Of a stretch of 41,068 bases of DNA, positions 26,218 through 34,365 are shown piece after piece (within the stretch, counting starts at the first letter, position 1; each line of letters opens with the position of its first letter). Source of the DNA: UBA1715 sp045615765 (GTDB taxonomy: Bacteria > Bacteroidota > Bacteroidia > Bacteroidales > UBA1715); assembly GCA_045615765.1 (NCBI GenBank), contig JAZLFM010000018.1:1-41068 (forward strand), written 5' to 3'. Both the position numbers and the translations under genes were made by a program. The notes under the pieces were generated by a model. That model had not been told where the DNA came from. It ran no database searches and saw nothing but the letters and a program-made list of their open reading frames with translations.

Positions 26218-27000
26218 ATGAGAAAGGTCTTGTATATACTTGCTATTGTGGCCTGCATCGGATGTCAGAGCGAATACCAAAAGCTTATGAAATCTGATGA
26301 CTATAACGCTATATATGAAGCTGGCGTGAAATACTTCGAACAAAAGGACTTTTACAAGAGTTACGAATTGTTTGAAAAAGCATTACCTGCTCTCCGAATG
26401 ACAGAAAAAGGAGAAAACATCACCATCATGCTAGCAAAAAGTTATTTTGAAGAACAAGATTATCTAATGTCCGCATATTACTACGAACGATATGCGCTTA
26501 CCTATCCTACAAGTTCGCAAATAGAATACGCATATTTCCACGATGCAGTATGCTATTACAACATGTCGCCTGCTGTGACATTAGACCAAACTTATACAGA
26601 AAAAGCAATTCAAGCATTCCAAATGTACATAAACAAATTTCCAAACGGGGCTTATATTTCGGAAAGCAACGAATACATTGGAAAATTGAGAAATAAACTT
26701 GAAGAAAAAGCATTCAAAAACAGCAAAATTTTCTACGATTTAGAAGAATATAAAGCCGCTGTTACATCTATTCAAAATTGTTTAAAACAATATCCCGACA
26801 CAAAATATAGAGAAGAATTATTATACTTGCTACTTCGTTCTTCATACCTACTTGCAGAAAATAGCGTAGAAGAAAAGAAACAAGACAGATTCGATATGGC
26901 AGCAGACTCATATCGTTCATACATAGATGAATACCCTACTGGACAATGGGCTAAAGACGCAGAAAAAATTTATAATTTAATACAAAAACGAAATAAATAA
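26218..27000 (+). CDS. bamD: Outer membrane protein assembly factor BamD
   Basis: BamD is a lipoprotein of the BAM complex that inserts outer-membrane beta-barrels, working with BamA. The 260-residue protein has a lipobox-like 'ACIGC' with Cys16, then tetratricopeptide-like helices throughout: 'SYELFEKALPALRMTEKGENITIMLAKSYF' shows a TPR-type repeat near residues 45-80, and 'SAYYYERYALTYPTS' follows. 'AIQAFQMYINKFPNGAYISE' and 'AADSYRSYIDEYPTGQWAKD' are further repeats. Length is that of the family. The promoter box is 17 bases upstream and rpoZ follows 12 bases downstream, a neighbourhood common in Bacteroidota. The signal and TPRs are plainly visible and the assignment is secure. Confidence 0.93.
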   Translation: MRKVLYILAIVACIGCQSEYQKLMKSDDYNAIYEAGVKYFEQKDFYKSYELFEKALPALRMTEKGENITIMLAKSYFEEQDYLMSAYYYERYALTYPTSSQIEYAYFHDAVCYYNMSPAVTLDQTYTEKAIQAFQMYINKFPNGAYISESNEYIGKLRNKLEEKAFKNSKIFYDLEEYKAAVTSIQNCLKQYPDTKYREELLYLLLRSSYLLAENSVEEKKQDRFDMAADSYRSYIDEYPTGQWAKDAEKIYNLIQKRNK

Positions 27001-27012
27001 TTATTAATAGAT

Positions 27013-27345
27013 ATGGATTACAAAAAAACAAAAGCACCAGCTTCTACGATTACAAGAGACATTCAAACCCTAGAAAAAGGTACGAATAACATCTATGAAT
27101 CAATTGCTATCATCGCAAAACGCGCTGATCAAATTGAAACAGATCTTAAAAAAGAACTTGATGCTAAATTGGAAGAATTTGCTTCGGTTAACGACACTCT
27201 AGAAGAAACTTTCGAAAACCGTGAACAAATCGAGATTTCCAAATTCTACGAAAAATTACCAAACCCTGTTCTTATGGCAATTCAAGAGTATGTTGACGAC
27301 CAAGTGTACTTTAGAACGCCAGCTACTACAGAAAACGAAGACTAG
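27013..27345 (+). CDS. rpoZ: DNA-directed RNA polymerase omega subunit (Bacteroidota RpoZ-type)
   Basis: This 110-residue protein resembles the Bacteroidota-specific RpoZ/Rpb6-like family. It has the conserved 'TRDIQTLEKGTNNIYESIAI' start, 'IAKRADQIETDLKKEL', 'FENREQIEISKFYEKLPNP' and an acidic C-terminus. Omega helps assembly and stability of the beta' subunit. It sits between bamD (12 bases before) and coaBC (3 bases after), the usual Bacteroidota order. The length and position agree. An alternative name is a DUF-type protein, but the matches to the omega family are recognisable. Confidence 0.88.
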   Translation: MDYKKTKAPASTITRDIQTLEKGTNNIYESIAIIAKRADQIETDLKKELDAKLEEFASVNDTLEETFENREQIEISKFYEKLPNPVLMAIQEYVDDQVYFRTPATTENED

Positions 27346-27348
27346 TTT

Positions 27349-27918
27349 ATGCTACAAGGAAAGCATATTATTATAGGTATAACGGGAAGTATTGCAGCCT
27401 ATAAGACTGCATTACTTACTCGTCTCCTTATTAAGCAAGGTGCTACGGTTAAAATCGTAATGACACCACTTGCTAAGGAATTTATTACGCCTGTAACATT
27501 AGCCACGCTTTCAAAGAACACTGTCCTTTCTGATTTTTTCCATCACGATGATGGAAGTTGGAATAGTCACGTAGATTTAGGTCTTTGGGCCGATGTTTTT
27601 GTCGTTGCACCTTGTACCGCAAACACATTAGCAAAAATGGCTAACGGCATTGCCGACAATCTTCTTCTCACTACTTACCTTTCGGTACGTTGCCCTGTTG
27701 TTGTTGCTCCTGCAATGGATATGGACATGTATGCCCACAAAGCAACCCAACGAAACATTGCAACACTAAAAGAGGACGGAGTCTCATTTATAGAACCGAC
27801 AAGCGGCGAACTTGCCAGCGGCCTCGACGGAAAAGGAAGAATGGCAGAGCCCGAAACGATAGCACAATGGCTATCAGATTTCTTTGAAACAAAGGAATCA
27901 CTAAAAAAAAAATTCTAA
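27349..27918 (+). CDS. coaBC: Phosphopantothenoylcysteine decarboxylase half of CoaBC
   Basis: This is the flavoprotein (CoaC) half of the bifunctional CoA-synthesis enzyme, which decarboxylates phosphopantothenoylcysteine. It has 189 residues, with 'GKHIIIGITGSIAAYK' at the start, the catalytic His in 'SWNSHVDLGLWADVFVVAPCT' (His67), 'ANTLAKMANGIADNL' and the substrate-clamp 'PAMDMDMYAH' stretch. The frame then runs through 'TSGELASGLDGKGRMAEP' and ends right after a run of ten A at 27903-27912 with LKKKF and a stop. The CoaB half continues in another frame (see the next entries). CoaBC is normally a single ~400-residue protein. Its position 3 bases after rpoZ fits the conserved operon. Whether this half acts alone is unknown. 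Confidence 0.9.
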   Translation: MLQGKHIIIGITGSIAAYKTALLTRLLIKQGATVKIVMTPLAKEFITPVTLATLSKNTVLSDFFHHDDGSWNSHVDLGLWADVFVVAPCTANTLAKMANGIADNLLLTTYLSVRCPVVVAPAMDMDMYAHKATQRNIATLKEDGVSFIEPTSGELASGLDGKGRMAEPETIAQWLSDFFETKESLKKKF

Positions 27919-28547
27919 TAACCGCCGGTCCAACATATGAGGCAATAGATCCTGTTAGATTTATTGGCAACTACTCTACTGGTAAAATGGGATTTGCTAT
28001 TGCCGAAGAAGCTGCAAATCGCGGAGCACAGGTCACACTTATTGCAGGACCAGTACAACTACAAACAAAACATCCAAACATTACAAGAATAGATGTAAAA
28101 TCGGCACAAGAAATGCACGATGTTGCCGTAAAACTATTCCCATCTATGGATGCTGGTATTTTAAGTGCAGCTGTAGCTGACTTTACTCCAGAAACAAAAT
28201 ACGACATAAAGATTAAAGAAAAACAATCTTTAACTATCCATCTAAAACCTAACCCTGACATTGCACAAAAATTAGGTTCAATAAAAACAGGCAAACAAGT
28301 TCTTGCAGGCTTCGCCCTTGAAACCAATGACGAACTTGCACATGCAATGGGAAAATTAGAAAGAAAAAACTTCGACTTTATCGTTCTTAATTCTTTAGCA
28401 GACAAAGGTGCTGGTTTTGGATACGACACAAACAAAGTCACCATTATACAACGAAATGGAGAGAAAAAAGACTTTGATTTAAAATCAAAAAAAGAAGTTG
28501 CAAAAGATATTATTAGTATTTTAGCATCGTGTCTTGATAGAATATGA
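27888..28547 (+). CDS. coaBC: Phosphopantothenate-cysteine ligase half of CoaBC, frame-shifted
   Basis: This frame is open from 27888 to the stop at 28547 (ATGA overlap with the next gene). Its first ATG is at 27987. Read through the A-run, it gives 'KKKILITAGPTYEAIDPVRF' and then 'IGNYSTGKMGFAIAEEAANR', the nucleotide-binding start of CoaB. It goes on with 'LSAAVADFTPE', 'LKPNPDIAQKLG', 'GFALETND' and 'NSLADKGAGFGYDTNK', all CoaB landmarks. The AGPT and NYSTGKMG segments lie upstream of the ATG or across it, so initiating at 27987 would lose most of the binding loop. A -1 shift, or one extra A, at the run joins the two halves exactly. It could be programmed slippage, a real mutation or an assembly error. 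Confidence 0.85.
   Translation, partial: NKGITKKKILITAGPTYEAIDPVRFIGNYSTGKMGFAIAEEAANRGAQVTLIAGPVQLQTKHPNITRIDVKSAQEMHDVAVKLFPSMDAGILSAAVADFTPETKYDIKIKEKQSLTIHLKPNPDIAQKLGSIKTGKQVLAGFALETNDELAHAMGKLERKNFDFIVLNSLADKGAGFGYDTNKVTIIQRNGEKKDFDLKSKKEVAKDIISILASCLDRI
27903..27912 (+). other. A10 homopolymer at the coaBC frame change
   Basis: Ten consecutive A lie inside the 31-base overlap of the two coaBC frames (27888-27918). One additional A would give the continuous reading Lys-Lys-Lys-Ile-Leu-Ile-Thr-Ala-Gly-Pro. Poly-A runs of 9-11 are known sites of RNA polymerase or ribosome slippage and also of sequencing error. Confidence 0.85.
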
Positions 28548-29443
28548 AAAAAATTTTACTGGCCATAGTATTTGCTTTATCTGCGGTGTTCACATTCGCT
28601 CAAGAGCTTCGTTGTAGAGTAAACATTCAATACAATGAAATTGCAAATGCCGATAAAGATATGTACAACACGTTGCGTTCTACTATGGAAGAATTTATGA
28701 ACGCACAATCATGGACAAATCATTCTTACGAAGAACAAGAAAAAATAGAAGTAAAATTAAACCTTCGCGTCACTTCACAATCATCAAAAAACTTTGCCGG
28801 AACTCTACAGATACAGTCTTCCCGCCCTGTATATAATTCAACATACACAACAACATTATTCAACCATGTTGATGACAAAATTTCTTTCCAATATGAAGAA
28901 AATGAGCCTATAGAGTTTTCAGAAAATGCGTTCGTTTCAAATTTATCGTCAATACTTTCCTATTACGCCTATATAGTAATAGGTATAGATTATGACACAT
29001 TCAGCCCAAATGGCGGAATTGAATTTTTCCAAAAAGCACAAAATGTTGTAACAGCAGCACAAGCAAATGACGAAGCCGGTTGGAGTTCTTCATCAAGAGA
29101 CGACAAGACACGCTATTGGTTGGTCGAAAATCTACTAAACTCTTCATATTCTGCTTTTCATACAGCACTATACAAATACCACCGATTAGGATTGGACACC
29201 ATGTATGACAAACCAGAAAATGGTAGAAAAGAAGTATATAATGCAGTAGCAGAACTAGAAAAAGTTTTTAAACTAAAACCAAGTTCATATCTGCTTACAG
29301 CATTTTTCTATGCAAAAAAAGACGAGATTGTGCAAATGTATTCCGAAGGCAATCCTGACGAAAAAAACAGAATGGTAACATTAGCAAAGAAACTTAATCC
29401 TGCTAATGTAAATGATTACGACAAAATTAAATCCACAAAATAA
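28544..29443 (+). CDS. porD: Type IX secretion component PorD-like (DUF4835)
   Basis: The 299-residue protein has a signal peptide (MKKILLAIVFALSAVFTFAQ), cut before 'ELRCRVNIQYNEI'. The mature part begins 'CRVNIQYNEIANADKDMYNT', then 'FMNAQSWTNHSYEEQEKIE' and 'YYAYIVIGIDYDTFSPNGG', and ends 'VTLAKKLNPANVNDYDKIKS'. These match my recollection of the DUF4835/PorD family of the type IX secretion (gliding) system. The position between coaBC and recN is the usual place in Bacteroidota. It overlaps the coaB stop by four bases (ATGA), so it is likely translationally coupled. PorD is periplasmic and its exact role is not settled. No other por/gld genes are seen in this window. Confidence 0.85.
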   Translation: MKKILLAIVFALSAVFTFAQELRCRVNIQYNEIANADKDMYNTLRSTMEEFMNAQSWTNHSYEEQEKIEVKLNLRVTSQSSKNFAGTLQIQSSRPVYNSTYTTTLFNHVDDKISFQYEENEPIEFSENAFVSNLSSILSYYAYIVIGIDYDTFSPNGGIEFFQKAQNVVTAAQANDEAGWSSSSRDDKTRYWLVENLLNSSYSAFHTALYKYHRLGLDTMYDKPENGRKEVYNAVAELEKVFKLKPSSYLLTAFFYAKKDEIVQMYSEGNPDEKNRMVTLAKKLNPANVNDYDKIKSTK

Positions 29444-29445
29444 CC

Positions 29446-31101
29446 ATGCTGCATAAACTCATCATTTCAAATTATGCACTGATAGACACACTGAACATCC
29501 AGTTTGACAACGGAATGGCAACAATTACGGGTGAAACTGGTGCAGGAAAATCAATAATACTTGGTGCATTATCGCTGCTTTTAGGGAAAAGAGCAGATAC
29601 TTCCGTCCTCAAAGACAAGACGCAAAAAAGTGTTATCGAAGCAACATTCAAATTTAACGATAATTGTTTACAACCATTCTTTGAAGCACAAGATATCGAC
29701 TTTGACACAGAAACAATCATACGACGTGAAATAACTCCACAAGGAAAATCTCGCTCGTTTGTTAACGATACGCCCGTAGGTTTACAAGTACTAAAAGAAT
29801 TAGGCGGAGTTTTACTAGATATTCATTCACAACATCAAAATCTTTTTCTAAAAGAATCGTCATTTCAATGTCAGGTTGTAGATGCCGAGGCTAACAACAA
29901 TGAGATTCTGGAGAAATACCGAAATGAATTTTCTAAACTACAAAGCATAAGAAAAGAACTTGACACCTTTCTTTCCGAAACAAAACAAAAGAAAGACGAT
30001 TTAGCATATTATAAATTTCGTTTAGAAGAACTTACCCAAGCACACATACAAGTTGGCGAGTTATCAGAATTAGAACAAGAATCTTCTTTGATTGAACATA
30101 GCGAAGAAATAAAAACACTTTTTTCGCAGGCCGATGACATTTTTTCTGGAGAAAATGCCATATTATCACAATTGAAATATGTAGTACAAAGTTTCGAGAA
30201 AGATAATTCCAACACAGATCAAATTAAGTCTTTTGCAGAACGATTGTCACAATCATACATTGAACTTTCGGATATTGCTGACGAAATCGCAAAATACAAT
30301 GCAAACCTTGACTTTGATCCACAACAAAAAGAGACAATAGACGAACGTATTGATGTTCTAAACACCCTACTCCACAAATATTCATCGCAAGACGAGGGTG
30401 AATTGTTGCAAAAACAAGAAGAACTACAACAAATTGTTGACAATCTCGAAAACGCAGATTTTCATAGCGAAGAACTACAAAAATCTTTTGAACAGCAAAA
30501 AGAAAAAGTTAGCAAAATCGCAAAGGAAATACATACACGACGAGAAAAAGCAATACAAAAACTCTGTCCGCAAATTGTCACATTGCTTCAAAAATTGGGA
30601 ATGCCATCGGTTACATTCACAATTTCCATAACAGAATCAACAGATTTCCATAGCAATGGAAAAGACGAAATTCGTATGGAATTCTCGGCAAATAAAAACA
30701 TAAAGCCACAATGGTTAGGAGAAATCAGTTCCGGTGGTGAACTTTCGCGTGTTATGCTTTGTTTGAAATATATATTGGCTAAAAACAAATCCGTACAGAC
30801 AGTTATTTTTGACGAAATTGACACAGGTGTTTCTGGAGAAATTGCCGATCAAATGGGTACCATGATGAAGACTATGGCAAACGATATGCAAGTCATTACT
30901 ATTACCCATTTACCACAAATTGCAGTCAAGGCACAATCACAATACAAAGTATTTAAGACAGAAACTGACGAAACAACAACTTCAAATATCATTCAATTAA
31001 CAAGCGAACAACGAATTGAAGAAATTGCTAAAATGTTAAGCGGAAAAACGATAACAGAAGCAGCACTTAACAATGCAAGAATGTTGTTACAAACAAGTTA
31101 G
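29446..31101 (+). CDS. recN: DNA repair protein RecN
   Basis: RecN is an SMC-like ATPase that acts in double-strand-break repair. The 551-residue protein begins 'MLHKLIISNYALIDTLNIQF', with Walker A 'GETGAGKS' at residues 30-37, then 'DIHSQHQNLFL', a long coiled-coil middle (about residues 155-370, rich in Glu, Lys and Gln), the ABC signature 'SSGGELSRVMLCLKYIL' and Walker B 'VIFDEIDTGVSGEIA', then 'ITHLPQIA'. Complete length. It lies 2 bases after porD. Confidence 0.97.
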   Translation: MLHKLIISNYALIDTLNIQFDNGMATITGETGAGKSIILGALSLLLGKRADTSVLKDKTQKSVIEATFKFNDNCLQPFFEAQDIDFDTETIIRREITPQGKSRSFVNDTPVGLQVLKELGGVLLDIHSQHQNLFLKESSFQCQVVDAEANNNEILEKYRNEFSKLQSIRKELDTFLSETKQKKDDLAYYKFRLEELTQAHIQVGELSELEQESSLIEHSEEIKTLFSQADDIFSGENAILSQLKYVVQSFEKDNSNTDQIKSFAERLSQSYIELSDIADEIAKYNANLDFDPQQKETIDERIDVLNTLLHKYSSQDEGELLQKQEELQQIVDNLENADFHSEELQKSFEQQKEKVSKIAKEIHTRREKAIQKLCPQIVTLLQKLGMPSVTFTISITESTDFHSNGKDEIRMEFSANKNIKPQWLGEISSGGELSRVMLCLKYILAKNKSVQTVIFDEIDTGVSGEIADQMGTMMKTMANDMQVITITHLPQIAVKAQSQYKVFKTETDETTTSNIIQLTSEQRIEEIAKMLSGKTITEAALNNARMLLQTS

Positions 31102-31114
31102 ATTAAATAAAATT

Positions 31115-31122
31115 AAGGAGGT
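31115..31122 (+). promoter_or_regulatory. Strong Shine-Dalgarno site for the esterase gene
   Basis: AAGGAGGT lies 9 bases before the ATG at 31132. An ideal Shine-Dalgarno sequence is unusual in Bacteroidota and is not seen at the other starts in this window that I checked. Confidence 0.7.
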
Positions 31123-31131
31123 AATTCGATT

Positions 31132-32100
31132 ATGAGAAAATTAATTGCAACTCTTACATTATTATCATTTGCATTTATCACCACAAATGCGCAAGTATCG
31201 CGTTGCAAAAAGGTAAATTGCACAGACAAAATAGCCCTTTGGAATCTAATTGACGGAAGCAAAAAAACAACTCGTCTATATACATATTTACCTGCATGTT
31301 ACGATACAAGCGACATAAAAACTCCTGTAGTGATTATTTGTCCTGGTGGTAGTTATCATCACCTTGGTATGCCACACGAAGGCCATCAAGTAGCACAATG
31401 GTTTGTAGAACAAGGTATAGCTGCAATTGTTCTTCGTTATCGTGTTAGTAGTCATGGCGCCCACCATCCTGATATGATTCAAGACCTACAAGCAACCATT
31501 ACATACCTAAAAATGTTTTCCGATGTCTATAAAATAGACACAACAAGAATTGGTGCAATTGGATTCTCTGCTGGCGGACACTTAGTTGCCCATGGAGCAA
31601 TCGCAAAAGAAAACTTCATAAAGAAAGAATTCCCTGCTTCAACAAAGTATGGACTTCGACCAAATTTTGTTATGCCTATCTATCCGGTAATTTCAATGGA
31701 AGACAGTATAGCACATGTCCGTTCTCGTAAGAATTTGTTAACAAAGAATTATACAGAAGAAGACATACATAAATTTTCTTTAGAACAAAATGTTCCTGAC
31801 GATATGCCACCTACATTCATTTTGGCTTGTACTGATGACGATGTTGTAGATATTCGAAATAGTCGTGCTCTTTATAAGGCATTACCAAAGAAAATTATAT
31901 ACGAATGCAAATACACTGAGATACCTGTTGGTGGACATGGATTTGGTGTATTCAGAACAAAATCTGAACAAACAAAAAATTGGGCTGACAAAATTTTAAA
32001 GAATTGGTTGGAACTAATTGAGGTTCTGCCAGTAACACGCATTACACCTTTGGATCCAGACTGCGATCTTGACGAAATTCCTCAAAAAGACAATGAATAG
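31132..32100 (+). CDS. Secreted alpha/beta hydrolase, acetyl-xylan esterase-like
   Basis: The 322-residue protein has a signal peptide (MRKLIATLTLLSFAFITTNA, cut before QVSRC). The alpha/beta-hydrolase core follows: 'VVIICPGGSYHHLGMPHEG' (oxyanion-hole region), 'IAAIVLRYRVSSHG', the nucleophile elbow 'GAIGFSAGGHL' (Ser of GxSAGG), an acidic residue in 'ACTDDDVVD' and the His in 'VGGHGFGVF'. The family includes acetyl-xylan and feruloyl esterases and hormone-sensitive-lipase relatives. With a secreted cellulase in the window it may help degrade hemicellulose, but this is inference. Its start is supported by a strong Shine-Dalgarno site and it follows recN by 30 bases. Its end overlaps the next gene by 8 bases. 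Confidence 0.9.
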   Translation: MRKLIATLTLLSFAFITTNAQVSRCKKVNCTDKIALWNLIDGSKKTTRLYTYLPACYDTSDIKTPVVIICPGGSYHHLGMPHEGHQVAQWFVEQGIAAIVLRYRVSSHGAHHPDMIQDLQATITYLKMFSDVYKIDTTRIGAIGFSAGGHLVAHGAIAKENFIKKEFPASTKYGLRPNFVMPIYPVISMEDSIAHVRSRKNLLTKNYTEEDIHKFSLEQNVPDDMPPTFILACTDDDVVDIRNSRALYKALPKKIIYECKYTEIPVGGHGFGVFRTKSEQTKNWADKILKNWLELIEVLPVTRITPLDPDCDLDEIPQKDNE

Positions 32101-32998
32101 CAAACTAGTAGGACATATTTCCATTTTCTTAGCGTATGTAATTTTTGGATTCAACATTATTACATGTAAGAACCTTGCAACATACGGAATAGTGTCACCG
32201 CTTGGAATTTTTTGTTTTCGAGCAATTGGTGCAACAATCTGTTTCTGGATAGTATCTCTATTCTTACCAAAAGAAAAAATCGACAAGCAAGATTTTCCGA
32301 AAATATTTTTAGCGTCGATGTTTGGGTTATTTCTTACTCAAATAAGTTTTCTATTCGCTATAAAAATAACTACTCCTATGGATGCATCCATTTTGGCGGC
32401 ACTCACTCCTGTGTTCACCATGTTTATGGCTGCATTATTTTTAAAAGAACCTATCACACTAAAGAAAGCAGGCGGCGTCGCGCTTAGTTTTATAGGGGTT
32501 ACATTACTGATTATGAATAGTGTGCAAAGTTCCAATGGAGTTACGCAGACACAACCACTCGGTGTTTTTCTCATGATTTGTAATGGTTTGTTTTTCGGTA
32601 TTTATCTTGGTGCCTTCCGACCACTAGTTGAAAAATATAGCACCATTACGTTTATGAAATGGATGTTTTTGTTTTCTATGCTTGTTTCTGTTCCATTTGA
32701 TATACAAGAACTTTGTACTATTGACTATACAAGCATACCTTGGGGATTTATCGCAAACCTTTCCTTTACTGTTTTTTGTGCTACATTCCTATCGTATTTT
32801 CTAGTACCTATTGGTCAAAAACGACTACGACCAACCGTTGTAAGTATGTACACCTACATTCAACCATTTATTGCAGCTATAATGGGAATTATTTTGCAAA
32901 TGGACATTGTAACTTGGAAGAAAGTCGTTGCTGCAATACTCGTATTTTCAGGTGTTTACTTAGTAAATAAGAGTAAAGCAAAAGAAGAGAACGCTTAA
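32093..32998 (+). CDS. EamA-family (DMT superfamily) transporter
   Basis: This 301-residue membrane protein has about ten helices in two repeats. The first begins 'HISIFLAYVIFGFNIITCK', and the second contains 'GQKRLRPTVVSMYTYIQPFI', a typical EamA second-repeat segment with a conserved Pro. I chose the ATG at 32093, which overlaps the stop of the esterase gene (ATGAATAG). An alternative ATG at 32069 lies further inside it. It ends the bamD operon. Its stop codon TAA overlaps the stop of the convergent gene on the other strand. Transport substrate unknown. Confidence 0.9.
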   Translation: MNSKLVGHISIFLAYVIFGFNIITCKNLATYGIVSPLGIFCFRAIGATICFWIVSLFLPKEKIDKQDFPKIFLASMFGLFLTQISFLFAIKITTPMDASILAALTPVFTMFMAALFLKEPITLKKAGGVALSFIGVTLLIMNSVQSSNGVTQTQPLGVFLMICNGLFFGIYLGAFRPLVEKYSTITFMKWMFLFSMLVSVPFDIQELCTIDYTSIPWGFIANLSFTVFCATFLSYFLVPIGQKRLRPTVVSMYTYIQPFIAAIMGIILQMDIVTWKKVVAAILVFSGVYLVNKSKAKEENA

Positions 32999-34203
32999 AA
33001 AGCAGCCGAAAGCAAATCAATATCTTTATAGCCTACGCCAAAATAATTGGCAACAGTTGCATTCGAAACAATGCCGTTAAACACATATATACCTTGACGA
33101 GCAACGTAGTTTTGCTTCAAGAACATAGAAAAACTGCCATATTCGCTAATACTCTTTATCATAGGTAACAAAATGTTACTCAATGCAATAGATGCAGTTC
33201 TCGCTGTTTTAGAAGTAATATTCGGAACACAATAATGAATCACATTATGCTTTACAAACAACGGATTTCCCAAATTCGTTGGACGAGATGTTTCAAAACA
33301 ACCACCTTGATTCATACATAAATCAACCACAACCGTTCCAGCCTTCATACTTTGCACCAATTCATCGGACACAATAAAACGATCATCCGATTCCAATTGT
33401 GTAGCACCAATCACAACATCGGCAGAAAGCAATGCCTTACGGAAAACCGTTTCGTGATATGTAGATGTAAACAATCGTTGTGACAATGTCTGTTGAATTG
33501 CCATTAAGCGTTGTATGCTCGAATCAAAAATCTTGACACTTGCACCAAATCCTAATGCAGCACGAGCAGCAAACTCTCCTGCGGTGTTCGCTCCCAAAAT
33601 CACGACTTCCGTAGGACTTACGCCCGTTTCACCACCAAGCAAAACCCCTTTCCCATATTCCACATTGCTCAAACATTCAGCGGCAACAATAATGGATAAC
33701 GAACCAACCAATTCGTTCATAGAACGAAGTATTGGATAAATGTCACGTTCATCGTGTACAAATTCATATCCAAGAGCCGTAATTTTTTTACGAGTCATTT
33801 CAAGCAATACATCCTTCGAAAACTGTTGCAACGACACGCTCGAAAGTACCACTTGTTTATCATGTAGTAAAGTAACCTCCTCTTCGGTTATACAGCCAAT
33901 TTTAACAAGTATGTCGCATTGAAAAACTTCAGACTTCGAAGAACAAATTCGTGCACCCGCTTCCGAATATTCAAAATCAGAATATTTTGCTTTTTTACCA
34001 GCATTCTTTTCTTTATACACAACCACACCTTGCGATGTTAATATATGTACCGCTTGAGGAGTTAAAGGAGTTCTATACTCCCATTCATTCATTTCGGCAG
34101 GAATTCCAATAGTTAATCGATTGGAACCTTTTTGTAATTCAAGCAGTTCTTCTTGCGTAGAAAAGCTATAACTCTCTTTTGAATACCACATAGAAATATC
34201 CAT
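32995..34203 (-). CDS. Alanine dehydrogenase/PNT-like protein with altered catalytic residues
   Basis: The 402-residue protein belongs to the alanine dehydrogenase / transhydrogenase alpha family (AlaDh_PNT). An N-terminal extension of about 30 residues precedes 'TIGIPAEMNEWEYRTPLTPQ' (substrate Arg44). Next come 'ILVKIGCITEEE' (Lys101), the Rossmann motif 'VILGANTAGEFAARAALGFGA' (residues about 211-231), and 'DLCMNQGGCFETSRPT' with 'CVPNITSKTARTASIALSN'. In classical alanine dehydrogenases the catalytic His lies in 'YLHLA'; here the corresponding segment reads 'SSVSLQQ'. The catalytic Asp of the usual 'DQGG' is Asn298. Many Bacteroidota proteins of this length lack the His, but the Asp loss is less usual. 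Alanine oxidation should not be assumed. Confidence 0.85.
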   Translation of the reverse strand: MDISMWYSKESYSFSTQEELLELQKGSNRLTIGIPAEMNEWEYRTPLTPQAVHILTSQGVVVYKEKNAGKKAKYSDFEYSEAGARICSSKSEVFQCDILVKIGCITEEEVTLLHDKQVVLSSVSLQQFSKDVLLEMTRKKITALGYEFVHDERDIYPILRSMNELVGSLSIIVAAECLSNVEYGKGVLLGGETGVSPTEVVILGANTAGEFAARAALGFGASVKIFDSSIQRLMAIQQTLSQRLFTSTYHETVFRKALLSADVVIGATQLESDDRFIVSDELVQSMKAGTVVVDLCMNQGGCFETSRPTNLGNPLFVKHNVIHYCVPNITSKTARTASIALSNILLPMIKSISEYGSFSMFLKQNYVARQGIYVFNGIVSNATVANYFGVGYKDIDLLSAAF

Positions 34204-34365
34204 TGTTCGTTAAAAAGTTTATAAAAATAATAAAAAATGAAGTTGATATAGCATTTTGTAGAAAATATAGCATAGAGAAATTCTCATACTTTTCTTTGTA
34301 CATTTTTCTATGCGAAAGACACTACCTTATCTTTTTAGGTTATCACTATGTAAAGACAACTAAGC
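34204..34365. other. Spacer upstream of the alanine-dehydrogenase-like gene
   Basis: AT-rich sequence without a gene-like frame. It presumably contains the minus-strand promoter, but no clear TAnnTTTG box was recognised. Confidence 0.4.

Noticed and set aside
27971..28444. 157-residue open frame on the minus strand
   Set aside because: It lies antisense to the CoaB half, whose motifs are clear; no homology or start signals.
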